Shown piece by piece: positions 34,888 to 44,028 of a DNA stretch of 52,884 nucleotides. The DNA comes from Streptomyces jeddahensis (GTDB lineage Bacteria > Actinomycetota > Actinomycetes > Streptomycetales > Streptomycetaceae). Within the stretch, counting starts at the first letter, position 1. Every line of letters begins with the position of its first letter. The stretch lies in assembly GCF_001642995.1 (NCBI RefSeq), contig NZ_LOHS01000077.1, positions 1 to 52,884 on the forward strand, given 5' to 3'. Below the pieces are notes generated by a model. The model had not been told where the DNA came from. It made no database searches and worked only from the letters and a program-made list of their open reading frames with translations. The position numbers and the translations under genes are program-made.

Positions 34888-35202
34888 TTACGCGGCCGTC
34901 AGGAGGGAACGGCCCGGTGCCCGGGGCCGAGGGCGCCCCGACGCGTCGGGGTCCCGCTGCGGCAGGAACGCCGTGCGGTGTTCACGGTCGCGGATGGCCG
35001 TGCGCACCCGGGTGGGCGGTACGGCGGGCGCGCAGCGCGAGGCGATGAGGGAGCACGCGGCGAAGGCGGAGCCGGCCGCGGCGGTGGCGGCGAGGGCGAC
35101 GGCGGCCGTGAGGCTGCCGGTGTCGGCCAGCACCGTCTCGACGAGGAGGAAGAGCAGCAGGGCGGCCGGACGCAGTGTCGACCAGGACCACGTTGCGATC
35201 AT
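34888..35202 (-). CDS. DUF6412-type small membrane protein
   Basis: 104-residue protein with two hydrophobic segments (about residues 10-27 and 32-54) and a conserved-looking HRTAFLPQRDPDASGRPRPRAPG tail. I recall it as DUF6412, usually encoded directly upstream of this YidC paralogue, as here (149-bp gap, same strand). Function unknown; a role beside YidC is only suggested by the pairing. Confidence 0.72.
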   Translation of the reverse strand: MIATWSWSTLRPAALLLFLLVETVLADTGSLTAAVALAATAAAGSAFAACSLIASRCAPAVPPTRVRTAIRDREHRTAFLPQRDPDASGRPRPRAPGRSLLTAA

Positions 35203-35338
35203 GTGCGGTGCTTCCTCCTCTCCCGCTCACCGTGTGCCGTACGGACCAGGCGCTGTACGCGGCATGTGCCGTACGCGGCGCCATGTGCCCGTACAGGCGT
35301 TCATACGCTTCCCCGCCGTTATACAGGAACGGTCCCGG

Positions 35339-36187
35339 TCAGCGCGGCCGCATGGACTGCAGTTTTCCCCACACCACCAGCCGGTACTTGGACGTGTACT
35401 CGGGAGTGCAGGTCGTCAGCGTCAGGTAGTAGCCGGGTTCGCGGTACCCGTATCCGGTCCTGACCTGGCTGCGCGGCACGCTCGCGATCACGCTGCCGTC
35501 GCGGGCGGTGGTCTGCGGCAGGGTCTTGTCGACGACGTACGTGTAGACGGCCGTCTTCGTCTCGACGCGCATTTCGTCGCCGCGCTGGAGGCGGTTGATG
35601 TAGCGGAACGGTTCACCGTGCGTGTTGCGGTGCCCGGCCAGGGCGAAGTTCCCGGCGCGGCCGGGCTGGGCGGTACCGGGGTAGTGCCCCGCGTACCCCT
35701 TGTCGAGGACGCCCCCCTTGCTGACCCCCTCGGCCACGGGGACGCGGAGGCCGAGGCGGGGAATGGCGAGGACGGCGTAGGCCTGGTCCCAGCGGGGTGC
35801 GGCGGCGGGCCGCGTTCGGGTACCGGCGCCGGAGGACGAGCCCGCGGCGGCGGAACCGTCATCGTCCGCGCCCTGCTGCCCGCCGTCGCCGCCCGCGGAC
35901 TCCGCGCTGTCCGTGCTGCCGGTGCTGTCCCCGCTGCCCGTGCTGTCCTCACCGCCCGGAGTACCGCCGCTCCCCCACTCCTGCTCCAGGGCCTGCACCG
36001 TGCGGTCGGCGGCCTGCTGCGCCTGCCGGTTGGTCCACCACAGCTGGTGTACGACGAGGAGGAGCAGGACGAGTCCGACGGTGACGGCGACTTCGGCGCC
36101 GGCCCAGAGCACCCGGGCAGCCGCCGCACGCCGACGGAGCCGCCCCTGCACGACCACCGGAACCCGCGCCCGCCACCACACCCGCAC
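35339..36187 (-). CDS. class E sortase
   Basis: 282-residue membrane-anchored transpeptidase. A signal-anchor helix lies at about residues 31-51, followed by a long Gly/Ser/Asp-rich linker and the sortase barrel from AVLAIPRLGLRVPVAEG. The catalytic triad fits His (LAGHRNTHGEPF), Cys (LTLTTCTPEY) and Arg (TSKYRLVVWG). Class E sortases in Streptomyces anchor LAxTG proteins such as chaplins; a fitting LAGTG protein is encoded at 29972-30844. The start is set at GTG 36187 after GGAGGGAGAGG; ATG 36229 is also in frame. Confidence 0.9.
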   Translation of the reverse strand: MRVWWRARVPVVVQGRLRRRAAAARVLWAGAEVAVTVGLVLLLLVVHQLWWTNRQAQQAADRTVQALEQEWGSGGTPGGEDSTGSGDSTGSTDSAESAGGDGGQQGADDDGSAAAGSSSGAGTRTRPAAAPRWDQAYAVLAIPRLGLRVPVAEGVSKGGVLDKGYAGHYPGTAQPGRAGNFALAGHRNTHGEPFRYINRLQRGDEMRVETKTAVYTYVVDKTLPQTTARDGSVIASVPRSQVRTGYGYREPGYYLTLTTCTPEYTSKYRLVVWGKLQSMRPR

Positions 36188-36298
36188 GGCCTCTCCCTCC
36201 GCCGGCCCGCATCGCCCCGCACCGGCTCGCATCGGCCCGCACCATAGGGGCTGCGCCTTCAAGTGACCAGGGCCGCGAAGCGGCGGGGACAGGTCGGG

Positions 36299-36340
36299 CG
36301 GCGCACAGACCAGGACAGGCGGCGCACAGACCGGGACATG
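36299..36340. repeat. 21-bp direct duplication upstream of the SEC-C gene
   Basis: cggcgcacagacc[a/g]ggaca recurs with a 21-bp period (from 36299 and 36320) in the divergent region between the class E sortase and the SEC-C protein. It may be a pair of operator half-sites or simple slippage. Confidence 0.6.
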
Positions 36341-36425
36341 GGACAGCCCAAAGATCACGCGCCGCCGCCCACACTGACGCACACATGCCTCTTCACGGCC
36401 ACCTGACCGCAGTACGGTGTCCCCC

Positions 36426-37472
36426 ATGCGCCCCGACACGCCTGCCGACCATGTCGACCACATCGCCGAAGCCGAGCGCATGGTGCGCACGGCCGGGCTC
36501 TACCCCGAGGACGCGGAGCACCTGCTGCTGCAGGCCGCGGCCCACCTCGAACTGGCCGAGGACCGAGAACGTGCGACGACGCTCTACGACCGCCTGCTCT
36601 CGTCGTCCTCCCCAGCGGCCCTGGAGAACCCCCACCTGGTGAAGGCCCTCAAGGCCGCCAACCTCTGGGAGTACGGCCATGAGGCGGAGGCCCGGGCGAT
36701 CATCGAGGGCGTACGGGCCGCGGCGCCGAAGGACCCGGCACCGTGGGTGATCGTCGCCGAGGCGCTCGAGTCGCACGACGAGCTGGAGGCGGCCCAGGAA
36801 ACGTTCACGCAGGCGGTCGCCCTCCTGCTGGCGGGCGACCCGGAGCCGCGGCAGGGCGTGCACCCGGTCCTGTTCGGCCGCCACCGGGTCCGCCGTATGC
36901 TCGGCGCCCCGCACGACGAGTGGGACACGCTGGCCGACGAGCTGCACACGGCGCACACGTCCGCCTCGGCTGCCGCCCCCGTGTCCCTGGACGAACTCCA
37001 CGACCCCAAGCGCGTATGGTCCCTGGGCTCCGAGGACCCCGCGGAGCTCCGCGCGGAGATCTCCCGCCTGCAGGCGGAGCTGGGCTCCTACCGAGAGGCC
37101 CTCTCCCGCCCCTTCCCGGTCGCGGTACTCCACTGGCCGGCCGCCGAACTCACCGAACTCCTCACGGCATACCCGGCCCTGACGTCGGAGTACCCCTCCC
37201 ACGAGGAACACCTCGCCACAGTGGAGACCTCCCTCCGCGAACTAGCCGCCTCCGGCACCCCCAACCTCGGCATCGTCACGGCCACGGTCCCGTCGTACGA
37301 GGCCTTCGCCGCCTCGGAGGCCTCGTCCCCGTCGGACGCGTCGCTGCTCCCGCAGTACGCGACGACGCTGGCGGCCCGGGGCCGGGCGGTGGCTTGGCCG
37401 CCGCGGGGGGATGAGGGGTGTTGGTGTGGGTCGGGGCGGGTTTATGGGGAGTGTCACGGGTCCGACGGGTGA
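36426..37472 (+). CDS. TPR-like protein with C-terminal SEC-C zinc motif
   Basis: 348-residue cytosolic protein. The N-terminal two thirds are helical and TPR-like (AEHLLLQAAAHLELAEDRERATTLYDRLL; PWVIVAEALESHDELEAAQETFTQAV). The C-terminus ends in CWCGSGRVYGECHG, a SEC-C metal-binding motif like that of SecA. ATG 36426 is preferred to GTG 36417. The function is not known. It marks the left edge of the accessory island. Confidence 0.82.
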   Translation: MRPDTPADHVDHIAEAERMVRTAGLYPEDAEHLLLQAAAHLELAEDRERATTLYDRLLSSSSPAALENPHLVKALKAANLWEYGHEAEARAIIEGVRAAAPKDPAPWVIVAEALESHDELEAAQETFTQAVALLLAGDPEPRQGVHPVLFGRHRVRRMLGAPHDEWDTLADELHTAHTSASAAAPVSLDELHDPKRVWSLGSEDPAELRAEISRLQAELGSYREALSRPFPVAVLHWPAAELTELLTAYPALTSEYPSHEEHLATVETSLRELAASGTPNLGIVTATVPSYEAFAASEASSPSDASLLPQYATTLAARGRAVAWPPRGDEGCWCGSGRVYGECHGSDG

Positions 37473-37743
37473 CGTGAACTGCGCCACAGCTTCCATGTCG
37501 TGCTGCGGTACGGCCCGTCTGGCCCTCGCCCGCTGTTCGTGGTCCGCCTCACGCTGGTGATCCTGGCGAATCGGACTGCTCACGGCCTTCCGTTTGCTGC
37601 TGCCGTTTCGGTCCCGGACATCATCCGGACTACGCGGGTGCGTACCATCAACTTCGTGACGATCCACGGTGGCGGTAACTAGTTGCGTTCGAACCGTCGC
37701 CTAGCGCGTTCCGTGAAACGGGTCGAGGACAAGGAGGAACACC

Positions 37744-38232
37744 ATGGCCACCATGAGGCCCTCCTCCCCTACTGTCTCAGCCCGCATGAGTCGGCAGACC
37801 AGTCGGGGTACCACACCCGAGATGGCCGTGCGCAAAATGCTCCACGCCGCCGGCCTCCGGTACCGCCTCCACGTACGGGTTCCGGGCATGCCGCGGCGGA
37901 CGATCGACATTGCCTTCCCAGGAGCAAAAATCGCGATCTTCCTGGACGGTTGCTTCTGGCATGGTTGCCCAGAACACGCCACACACCCAAAGGCAAACGC
38001 AGACTGGTGGCGGGAAAAGCTGGACCGCAACATGGCCCGGGACCGCGAGACGACCGATCACCTGCTTGTCGCAGGCTGGACAGTCCTCAGGTTCTGGGAG
38101 CACGAATCGGTCGAGGACGTTGCGCGCCGGATCACTGCCACTGTGATGTCCAGACGGTCGGCCTCGGCGGCTCCTGACTCGAGTCGCCTGCACCCGACAC
38201 CAAGCGTCCCGGTCTCCGTGCGCGACCAGTAG
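37744..38232 (+). CDS. vsr: very short patch repair endonuclease (Vsr)
   Basis: 162-residue mismatch nuclease that nicks at T:G pairs left by deamination of 5-methylcytosine. Family motifs are TPEMAVRKMLHAAGLRYRLH, the catalytic Asp55 in IDIAFP, the zinc/catalytic block FLDGCFWHGCPEH (residues 67-78) and HPKANADWWREKLDRNMARD, then GWTVLRFWEHE. ATG 37744 follows AAGGAGG. Residues after about 138 are a non-conserved tail. It is separated from the operon by 227 bp, so it may have its own transcript. Its presence matches the cytosine methyltransferase at the end of the island. Confidence 0.94.
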   Translation: MATMRPSSPTVSARMSRQTSRGTTPEMAVRKMLHAAGLRYRLHVRVPGMPRRTIDIAFPGAKIAIFLDGCFWHGCPEHATHPKANADWWREKLDRNMARDRETTDHLLVAGWTVLRFWEHESVEDVARRITATVMSRRSASAAPDSSRLHPTPSVPVSVRDQ

Positions 38233-38459
38233 GGCAGACGACGCCTGCCGCGGAACTCCATAGTCCGGGGCCCGAAGACCGATCGTGATCTCGTTTTCGT
38301 GCATCCGTGCCCCACTCACCCAATAGTGTGTAGGCGTTGCACACATGAGTGGCGTGCCGTCGTGTGCCGCAAGCGCCTGCCTCGCTCAGAAGCCATGAGC
38401 GATGACAAGAGCTTTGGGGACCGATTGCAGCGAACGAGAGCCCGGGGGCAGTCGATTCC

Positions 38460-41012
38460 ATGACCGACGAATTCGACGACATGTACGAGACGTTCAAGGC
38501 GCTCTTGGACGCGTTTCCCCCTTCGGAATCGGTCAAGCGGCTGGAGCAGTTCGGCATCAGCCCGGACGTCGTCCAGCGAATCCGTGAGCGACACGAGCAG
38601 CAGACGATCCGCATAAAGGAACTCGAAGAACCTCAAGCGGTGATTCTAGGCAATCGCGACACCTGGTACACGGGCCCACAGGCCAAGGACAAGTGCTGGC
38701 CCGCGATCGTGGACCTGCTTCGCAAGGACGGTTGGCCACAGGAACCAGCGATCAGCGCCCTCGACGACTCCTCCACGCGCGTGGTCTCGCTGCTGAACCA
38801 TCCCAAGGAGAAGGCGTTCTCAACTCGGGGCCTCGTCGTCGGCTACGTACAGTCCGGCAAGACGACCAACTTCACCTCGGTCATGGCCAAGGCTGCGGAC
38901 CGCGGCTACAAGCTGTTCATCGTCCTAGCCGGCATCCACAATGGCTTGCGCCGCCAGACCCAGGCGCGTCTTGTGCAGCAGCTCGTGGAGCCGAATCCCG
39001 CCATGTGGTCCCAGCTGACCGGGCTCGACAAGGATTTCACGCCGCAAGAGAACCCGGCATCGTACTTCGGGAAGAACAACAAGACGCACGTGCTGTGCGT
39101 GGTGAAGAAGAATGCGACGGTCCTTCGCAAGCTAGCCCGGTGGCTCGAGAAGGCATCGGACTATCTCAAGGACTGCCCTGCGCTCATCATCGACGACGAG
39201 GCCGACCAGGCCACCGTGGCGACGAAGTCGATCAATCCTCTGATCCTCAGCATGATGAGCTGCCTGCCGAGGTGCGCCTACGTCGGCTATACGGCCTCGC
39301 CGTTCGCCAACCTGCTGATCGACCCGAGCGCCGAGGACCTGTACCCCAAGGACTTCGTCGTCAACCTTCCCAAACCCATGGGGCACTTCGGTACCGAGGT
39401 TCTCTTCGGGCGCTACGCGCTGGACGGTGAGGACCCTGAGCAAGTTGACGACGGCTACGACATGATCCGCTCGATTCCCGAGGACGACGTGCCGTGCGTG
39501 CGCCCTGAGACGAGAGCCGACGTCGAGGGCTTCGAGCCTGTCATCACCGAGACCCTTCGCAGGGCAGTCGAGTACTTCTGGCTGGTCACGGCAGCCAGGC
39601 GAGTACGCGGAACCGGCAATCCGCACAGCACAATGCTGATCCACACCAGTGTCAACACCGCGGTGCACAACAGTTTCGAGGCGCCACTGGCGCATCTGCG
39701 CGACCGGTCCGCGCGGTCCCTGTCGGACGCCAACTTCCTGTCCCGACTGCGTGACCTATGGGAGGGCGAAACCGAACGGGTTGCTGCCGAAGATTTCGGT
39801 GAGACGAAAGTTTCGTTCGACCGGTTGGTGCCCGAACTGCCGGGAGTCCTCGACAGCTGCCGGGTCATCATGGATAACTCCAGCAGCGAGGCGCGCCTCG
39901 ACTACGAGAACGGTCCCGTTGTGGCGATCGCCGTGGGCGGCAATACGCTCTCGCGGGGGCTGACCCTTGAGGGCCTGTCGGTCAGCTACTTCGTCCGGTC
40001 AGTCTCGGCGTATGACACTCTGCTGCAGATGGGGCGTTGGTTCGGCTTCCGGAACGGCTACGCCGACCTGCCCCGCATCTGGATGACAGACGAGTTGGCC
40101 GAGTGGTTCCGGCACTTGGCCACGGTCGAGACGGAGATGCGTCGCGACATCGACATCTACATGACCGAGGACGAGACGCCCCTCACGTTCGCCGTGCGAC
40201 TGCGTACACATCCCGCCCTACGCGTGACTGCAGCTGCAAAGATGCGCGACGCCGTTACGGCGGCCTCGGCCTACGGCGGGCAGCGGGTCCAGACGCATTA
40301 CTTCCACACTAACGCCGACTGGCTGCGCGGGAATATCGACGCCTCAAGGGCTCTGGTTGCGGCGTCTGTCGCGAGCGCGGTCAGGACCGAGGAACGACCC
40401 GAAGAGGGGCGGTACATCTTCCGTGACGTGCCGCACGATGTCGTCACCGACTTCCTCGCGACTTACAAGTTTCATGAGAAGTCCCCGGAGAACGACGCGG
40501 ACCTCATCATCGACTACATCCGGAAACGAGTCGCCACGGCGGGCTCGCTGGGTCGGTGGAACGTCGCGATCGTTGGCAATCCGAAGGGCGAGGACTTCAC
40601 CTTTGCCTCTGGCGTGACCGTCGGCCGTAATGTCCGTGCCCGCCTCGAAATCCCCAATGCCGCCCCGGACTTCGCCGATATCAAGACGCTGATGAGCCGT
40701 CGTGACGCCGCGGTGGACCTGACAGGTGACACGGCGAAGCTGACCGAGAAGGAGATTACGGACCTGCGACGCGTCCAGCTTCCGGACACCGGCCTGCTGG
40801 TTCTCTATCCGATCGACAAGGTGTCCGAGCCGAATCCTACGAAGAAGCTGCGTGCCCCGTTGAACGCCGAAGAGCACGTCATCGGAGTCGGTCTGGTCTT
40901 CCCTAAGCCCAGGGACATGGACAGCACGGTGAAGAAGTACATATCCGCCAACCTGGCCAACGTACGGATCGAGGACGAGGACTACAGCCTCCTCGACAGC
41001 GAGGACGCATGA
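38460..41012 (+). CDS. Z1-domain SF2 helicase/ATPase
   Basis: 850-residue protein of the Z1 family. Walker A is GYVQSGKTTNF (residues about 128-138), Walker B is IIDDEAD (243-249), motif III region is YVGYTASPFANLL, and the C-terminal helicase motif is LQMGRWFGFRNGYADLPRIW preceded by NTLSRGLTLEGL. Z1 proteins are found with MutL/MORC-like ATPases and nuclease-fold proteins in predicted restriction-like systems and in the MZA defence system. It probably translocates on DNA for the complex. ATG 38460 opens the six-gene operon; its stop overlaps the next start (ATGA). Confidence 0.92.
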   Translation: MTDEFDDMYETFKALLDAFPPSESVKRLEQFGISPDVVQRIRERHEQQTIRIKELEEPQAVILGNRDTWYTGPQAKDKCWPAIVDLLRKDGWPQEPAISALDDSSTRVVSLLNHPKEKAFSTRGLVVGYVQSGKTTNFTSVMAKAADRGYKLFIVLAGIHNGLRRQTQARLVQQLVEPNPAMWSQLTGLDKDFTPQENPASYFGKNNKTHVLCVVKKNATVLRKLARWLEKASDYLKDCPALIIDDEADQATVATKSINPLILSMMSCLPRCAYVGYTASPFANLLIDPSAEDLYPKDFVVNLPKPMGHFGTEVLFGRYALDGEDPEQVDDGYDMIRSIPEDDVPCVRPETRADVEGFEPVITETLRRAVEYFWLVTAARRVRGTGNPHSTMLIHTSVNTAVHNSFEAPLAHLRDRSARSLSDANFLSRLRDLWEGETERVAAEDFGETKVSFDRLVPELPGVLDSCRVIMDNSSSEARLDYENGPVVAIAVGGNTLSRGLTLEGLSVSYFVRSVSAYDTLLQMGRWFGFRNGYADLPRIWMTDELAEWFRHLATVETEMRRDIDIYMTEDETPLTFAVRLRTHPALRVTAAAKMRDAVTAASAYGGQRVQTHYFHTNADWLRGNIDASRALVAASVASAVRTEERPEEGRYIFRDVPHDVVTDFLATYKFHEKSPENDADLIIDYIRKRVATAGSLGRWNVAIVGNPKGEDFTFASGVTVGRNVRARLEIPNAAPDFADIKTLMSRRDAAVDLTGDTAKLTEKEITDLRRVQLPDTGLLVLYPIDKVSEPNPTKKLRAPLNAEEHVIGVGLVFPKPRDMDSTVKKYISANLANVRIEDEDYSLLDSEDA

Positions 41013-42034
41013 ACGAGGACACGCTCCGCAGGCTTGTTGAGGAGCACTGGACCGCGCTGGAGGCCGAGCAGACCACAGGAGAGCATCGCCTACGGGTCGC
41101 GCAACTTCCTGTGATCACCGAGGGCGGCCCGCTGGCGGTGGCCATCGATTACGAGGGGCACCGCCATGTCCTGGTGCCGGTCCACGCAAATCGCAAGATA
41201 CGTCCGGGCATGGAGGGGCCGGTCCTCCGGCTGCGTAAAAGGGCATTGGAGGATGAGGAGACCTATCAGCAATACGCCGACCTCTCCTGCCTCCGCAACG
41301 ACCTCAGCGATCTGTTCACGGAACTATGCGTGGATGTGCTGGGCGCAGCCGAAGAGCTACCCGAGAACCCTGTCAAAGCCCTCTACCGCGTTCTCGACCG
41401 CTGGAAGGCCCTTTTCCGAACGCAGGGAACGCCACTGGGTCCGGAGCAACTCGCCGGACTTTTCGGCGAATTGATGGTGCTCAACCGGCTTCTCGAGACG
41501 GACTCGAGCGCCCACCGGCTCTGGCGCGGCCCAGAGGGGCATCGCCACGACTTCTCGGCTGGGACCATCGCCGTCGAGGTGAAGTCCAGCACCGCCCGCG
41601 AAGGTCGAAAGCCACGGATCCATGGTCTCGATCAACTTGAAGGGCCGGAGGGCGGGACGCTTGCTCTAGCGTGGTTCCGCCTGCATCCCACCACTGTGAA
41701 CGGTTCTGGCCCCGCGTTCGTGGAGTTGGTCGACCGGGCACTGCGTATGTGCGATGACGAGGGAGCCCTTCTCGAACTGCTGGCAGAAGCCGGGTACCGC
41801 CCATCTGATGCCGACCGCTACCGCGATGTCCGCTTCGTGATTGGCGAGGAGAGGTGGTATCGCGTCGACCCTGGCTTCCCGGGGCTGACGGGCCAGGCAC
41901 TCGTCGCGGCCGGCGTGCCGGTGTCGGTACTGGACGTCGAGTACACCATCGACCTATCGGGTGAAACGCCCGTCCCTCTGGCGCCCGGCCAGGTGACCCA
42001 GATGATCGACAGCATGATCCAGGAGTACGCGTGA
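41009..42034 (+). CDS. PD-(D/E)XK motif protein (DUF4420-like)
   Basis: 341-residue predicted nuclease-fold protein. The catalytic signature is seen as Glu154 (LFGELMVL), Asp181 (HDFSAG) and Glu190-x-Lys192 (VEVKSS). All key residues are intact, so DNA cleavage is plausible. The family (DUF4420 / PD-(D/E)XK motif protein) regularly follows Z1 genes. Four-base overlaps on both sides indicate stoichiometric production with Z1 and the GHKL ATPase. Confidence 0.88.
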   Translation: MNEDTLRRLVEEHWTALEAEQTTGEHRLRVAQLPVITEGGPLAVAIDYEGHRHVLVPVHANRKIRPGMEGPVLRLRKRALEDEETYQQYADLSCLRNDLSDLFTELCVDVLGAAEELPENPVKALYRVLDRWKALFRTQGTPLGPEQLAGLFGELMVLNRLLETDSSAHRLWRGPEGHRHDFSAGTIAVEVKSSTAREGRKPRIHGLDQLEGPEGGTLALAWFRLHPTTVNGSGPAFVELVDRALRMCDDEGALLELLAEAGYRPSDADRYRDVRFVIGEERWYRVDPGFPGLTGQALVAAGVPVSVLDVEYTIDLSGETPVPLAPGQVTQMIDSMIQEYA

Positions 42035-44028
42035 CGGAGCCCCGCTGGTTCTCCCAGCCCTATCCTCCGGAAGGCGCGAGCGCCGCGGAGGGCATCCGCA
42101 ACCAGCTCGGGCGCCCGGAACTCGACTTGCTCACCATTCTGGTGCGCGAGTCCGCGCAGAACAGCTGGGACGCCCGTCTTGTGCCGGCGTCCGCTCCGGT
42201 CGACTACCGCATCGATATGTGGACGGTGAGTCCGGCCCACACCGGCGCCTGGCGAGAGCTCCTGCTCGACGGGGCACCCGCCGGCGCGCAGAACTTTCCG
42301 CTGCGCGAGACCCTCAGGCGTGGCTCGGTTCGGGTCCTCGCCATCTCCGACCGCGGTACTCGAGGGCTCGGAGGGCCCACCCGCGCTGACGACGCAGTTG
42401 GGCCCGACCGCGACTTCGTCTCCTTCATACGCAACATAGGTGAACCGCGTGACACGGCGCTGGGCGGAGGTACCTACGGCTTCGGCAAGGGCATTTTCTA
42501 CCTGCTCTCCAAGTCCGGCACCGTCCTGGTGCACTCCCGCTGCCGAACTGCGCAGGGAGGGTATGAGACCCGGCTCATCGGTTGCACCCTCTGGAAGAGC
42601 TATGTGGCGGCCGAGCCGCAGGGAGACCGTCGTTACACCGGTCGACACTGGTGGGGCGACACTTCGGGAGATGTTGTCGAACCCCTGGTCGGTCAGAAGG
42701 CGGAGGGCACAGCTCAGCGTCTGGGCCTCAGGCCCTTCGGTCCCCACGAGACAGGGACGACCATCGTCGTCGTTGATCCGAACCTTGACGACCTCGAGTC
42801 GGCCGACGCTGCTGACTACTTGGCTGAGACCATCGCCTGGCACCTCTGGCCGAAGATGATCTCCGCTGCCGGCAAACCACCCGCCATGCGCTTCTCCGTC
42901 ACCTGCGACGGTGTCGAACACCTCGTACCGGATCCGCGGGAGACCCGTCCGCTCAACATGTTCGTTGCCGCCTACGAGATGATGACCGGGCCGGACGGCA
43001 TCGGTTTGGAGTGCATGAAGCCCAAGCGATACCTCGGGCGCCTCGGTTTGGTGAAGAGAATCATGCCGCCGCTGGAGCCGAGCCGTGCATCCCGCATGCT
43101 CGACATCGAGGATCTCGTCCATCACGTCTGTTTGATGCGCCCCGCAGAGCTCGTGGTTACCTATCGGCCCGGGCCGAAGCCCCCGAGTGCGAACCAGGGG
43201 TATGCCGGGGTCTTCCGAGCCGACGAGGCCATGGATGAGATCTACGCGAAGGCCGAACCACCCACACATGACGCTTGGAACCCCCAGTCGCTCGAAAGGC
43301 CCGAGAGCACCTTCGTGCACACGACCTTCCGGCGCATCACCGAATCCCTGGACCGTCTGCTCTCCCTCGGCGGCGTCGCCCGCCCAGGAGCCAGCAACAT
43401 CGCATTGGGTGCGGCCAGCTCTCTCTTCTCCGGGTTGGTCGGCGGAGTGTGGGGAATCGGCGGAGCCACCGCCTACTCCAAGCCAGGCAGCACTGCCCCA
43501 CGGGGCTCGAAGTCGGAGGACATGGAGGAAAATACGACGCGTCCCGCCTTGGACCGTCGCGTCCCGGGGACGGCAGCCTCCGGTACCGCACGGACCGCCG
43601 CCGACGGAACTGCGGGACACGAGGGGTCCAGCGCCGACAGCCAACCATTCGCCAACACTTCGGAGACCGACCGAACTGGCACAATGCGCCGTCGTCCGCG
43701 AGTGCAGTACGTGGGCGATCCCTACTACGACGATCGCGGGGACGCCTCCGTACTTGTCCAGGAGTTCCGGCTGCCCGTGTCCGGGCCACAGCGGGTCCGG
43801 ATCGATCTGGCCGTCACACTCCCCGGTACTGGCGGGCGCGAGACAGATCCGCCCATCGGGGCAAGCATGCCCGAGCTGATCGGTTGGGAAGACGGAGCGG
43901 GTCGGCTGTACTCCTCCGAGGCATACGTGATCGAGGGCGGCGAATCCATATGGCGCGCTCTCGTACGTCCGGCCCCTGACACCATGACGGAGATCGGTAT
44001 CAAGGTCGAGGCGGTGAAGACCCCGTGA
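42031..44028 (+). CDS. GHKL (MutL/MORC-like) ATPase
   Basis: 665-residue protein with an N-terminal GHKL ATP-binding fold: motif N LVRESAQNSWDA with Glu40 and Asn44, G1 ISDRGTRGLGG (Asp107), and lid motif GGGTYGFGKGIFY (145-157). A middle domain follows (VVDPNLDDLES, DYLAETIAWHLWPKMI, as in S5-fold MutL/MORC relatives). A Ser/Thr/Ala-rich linker spans about residues 490-545, then comes a small beta-rich C-terminal domain. Such ATPases are thought to clamp DNA upon ATP-driven dimerisation. GTG start overlaps the nuclease-like gene. Confidence 0.85.
   Translation: MTEPRWFSQPYPPEGASAAEGIRNQLGRPELDLLTILVRESAQNSWDARLVPASAPVDYRIDMWTVSPAHTGAWRELLLDGAPAGAQNFPLRETLRRGSVRVLAISDRGTRGLGGPTRADDAVGPDRDFVSFIRNIGEPRDTALGGGTYGFGKGIFYLLSKSGTVLVHSRCRTAQGGYETRLIGCTLWKSYVAAEPQGDRRYTGRHWWGDTSGDVVEPLVGQKAEGTAQRLGLRPFGPHETGTTIVVVDPNLDDLESADAADYLAETIAWHLWPKMISAAGKPPAMRFSVTCDGVEHLVPDPRETRPLNMFVAAYEMMTGPDGIGLECMKPKRYLGRLGLVKRIMPPLEPSRASRMLDIEDLVHHVCLMRPAELVVTYRPGPKPPSANQGYAGVFRADEAMDEIYAKAEPPTHDAWNPQSLERPESTFVHTTFRRITESLDRLLSLGGVARPGASNIALGAASSLFSGLVGGVWGIGGATAYSKPGSTAPRGSKSEDMEENTTRPALDRRVPGTAASGTARTAADGTAGHEGSSADSQPFANTSETDRTGTMRRRPRVQYVGDPYYDDRGDASVLVQEFRLPVSGPQRVRIDLAVTLPGTGGRETDPPIGASMPELIGWEDGAGRLYSSEAYVIEGGESIWRALVRPAPDTMTEIGIKVEAVKTP

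Noticed and set aside
37500..37682. Short plus-strand frame (60 aa) between the SEC-C gene and vsr
   Set aside because: It has no ribosome binding site, no recognisable family and atypical composition; it is treated as intergenic.
41818..43644. 608-residue minus-strand frame opposite the GHKL ATPase gene
   Set aside because: It shows no motifs and is explained by GC-rich third positions of the real operon on the plus strand.
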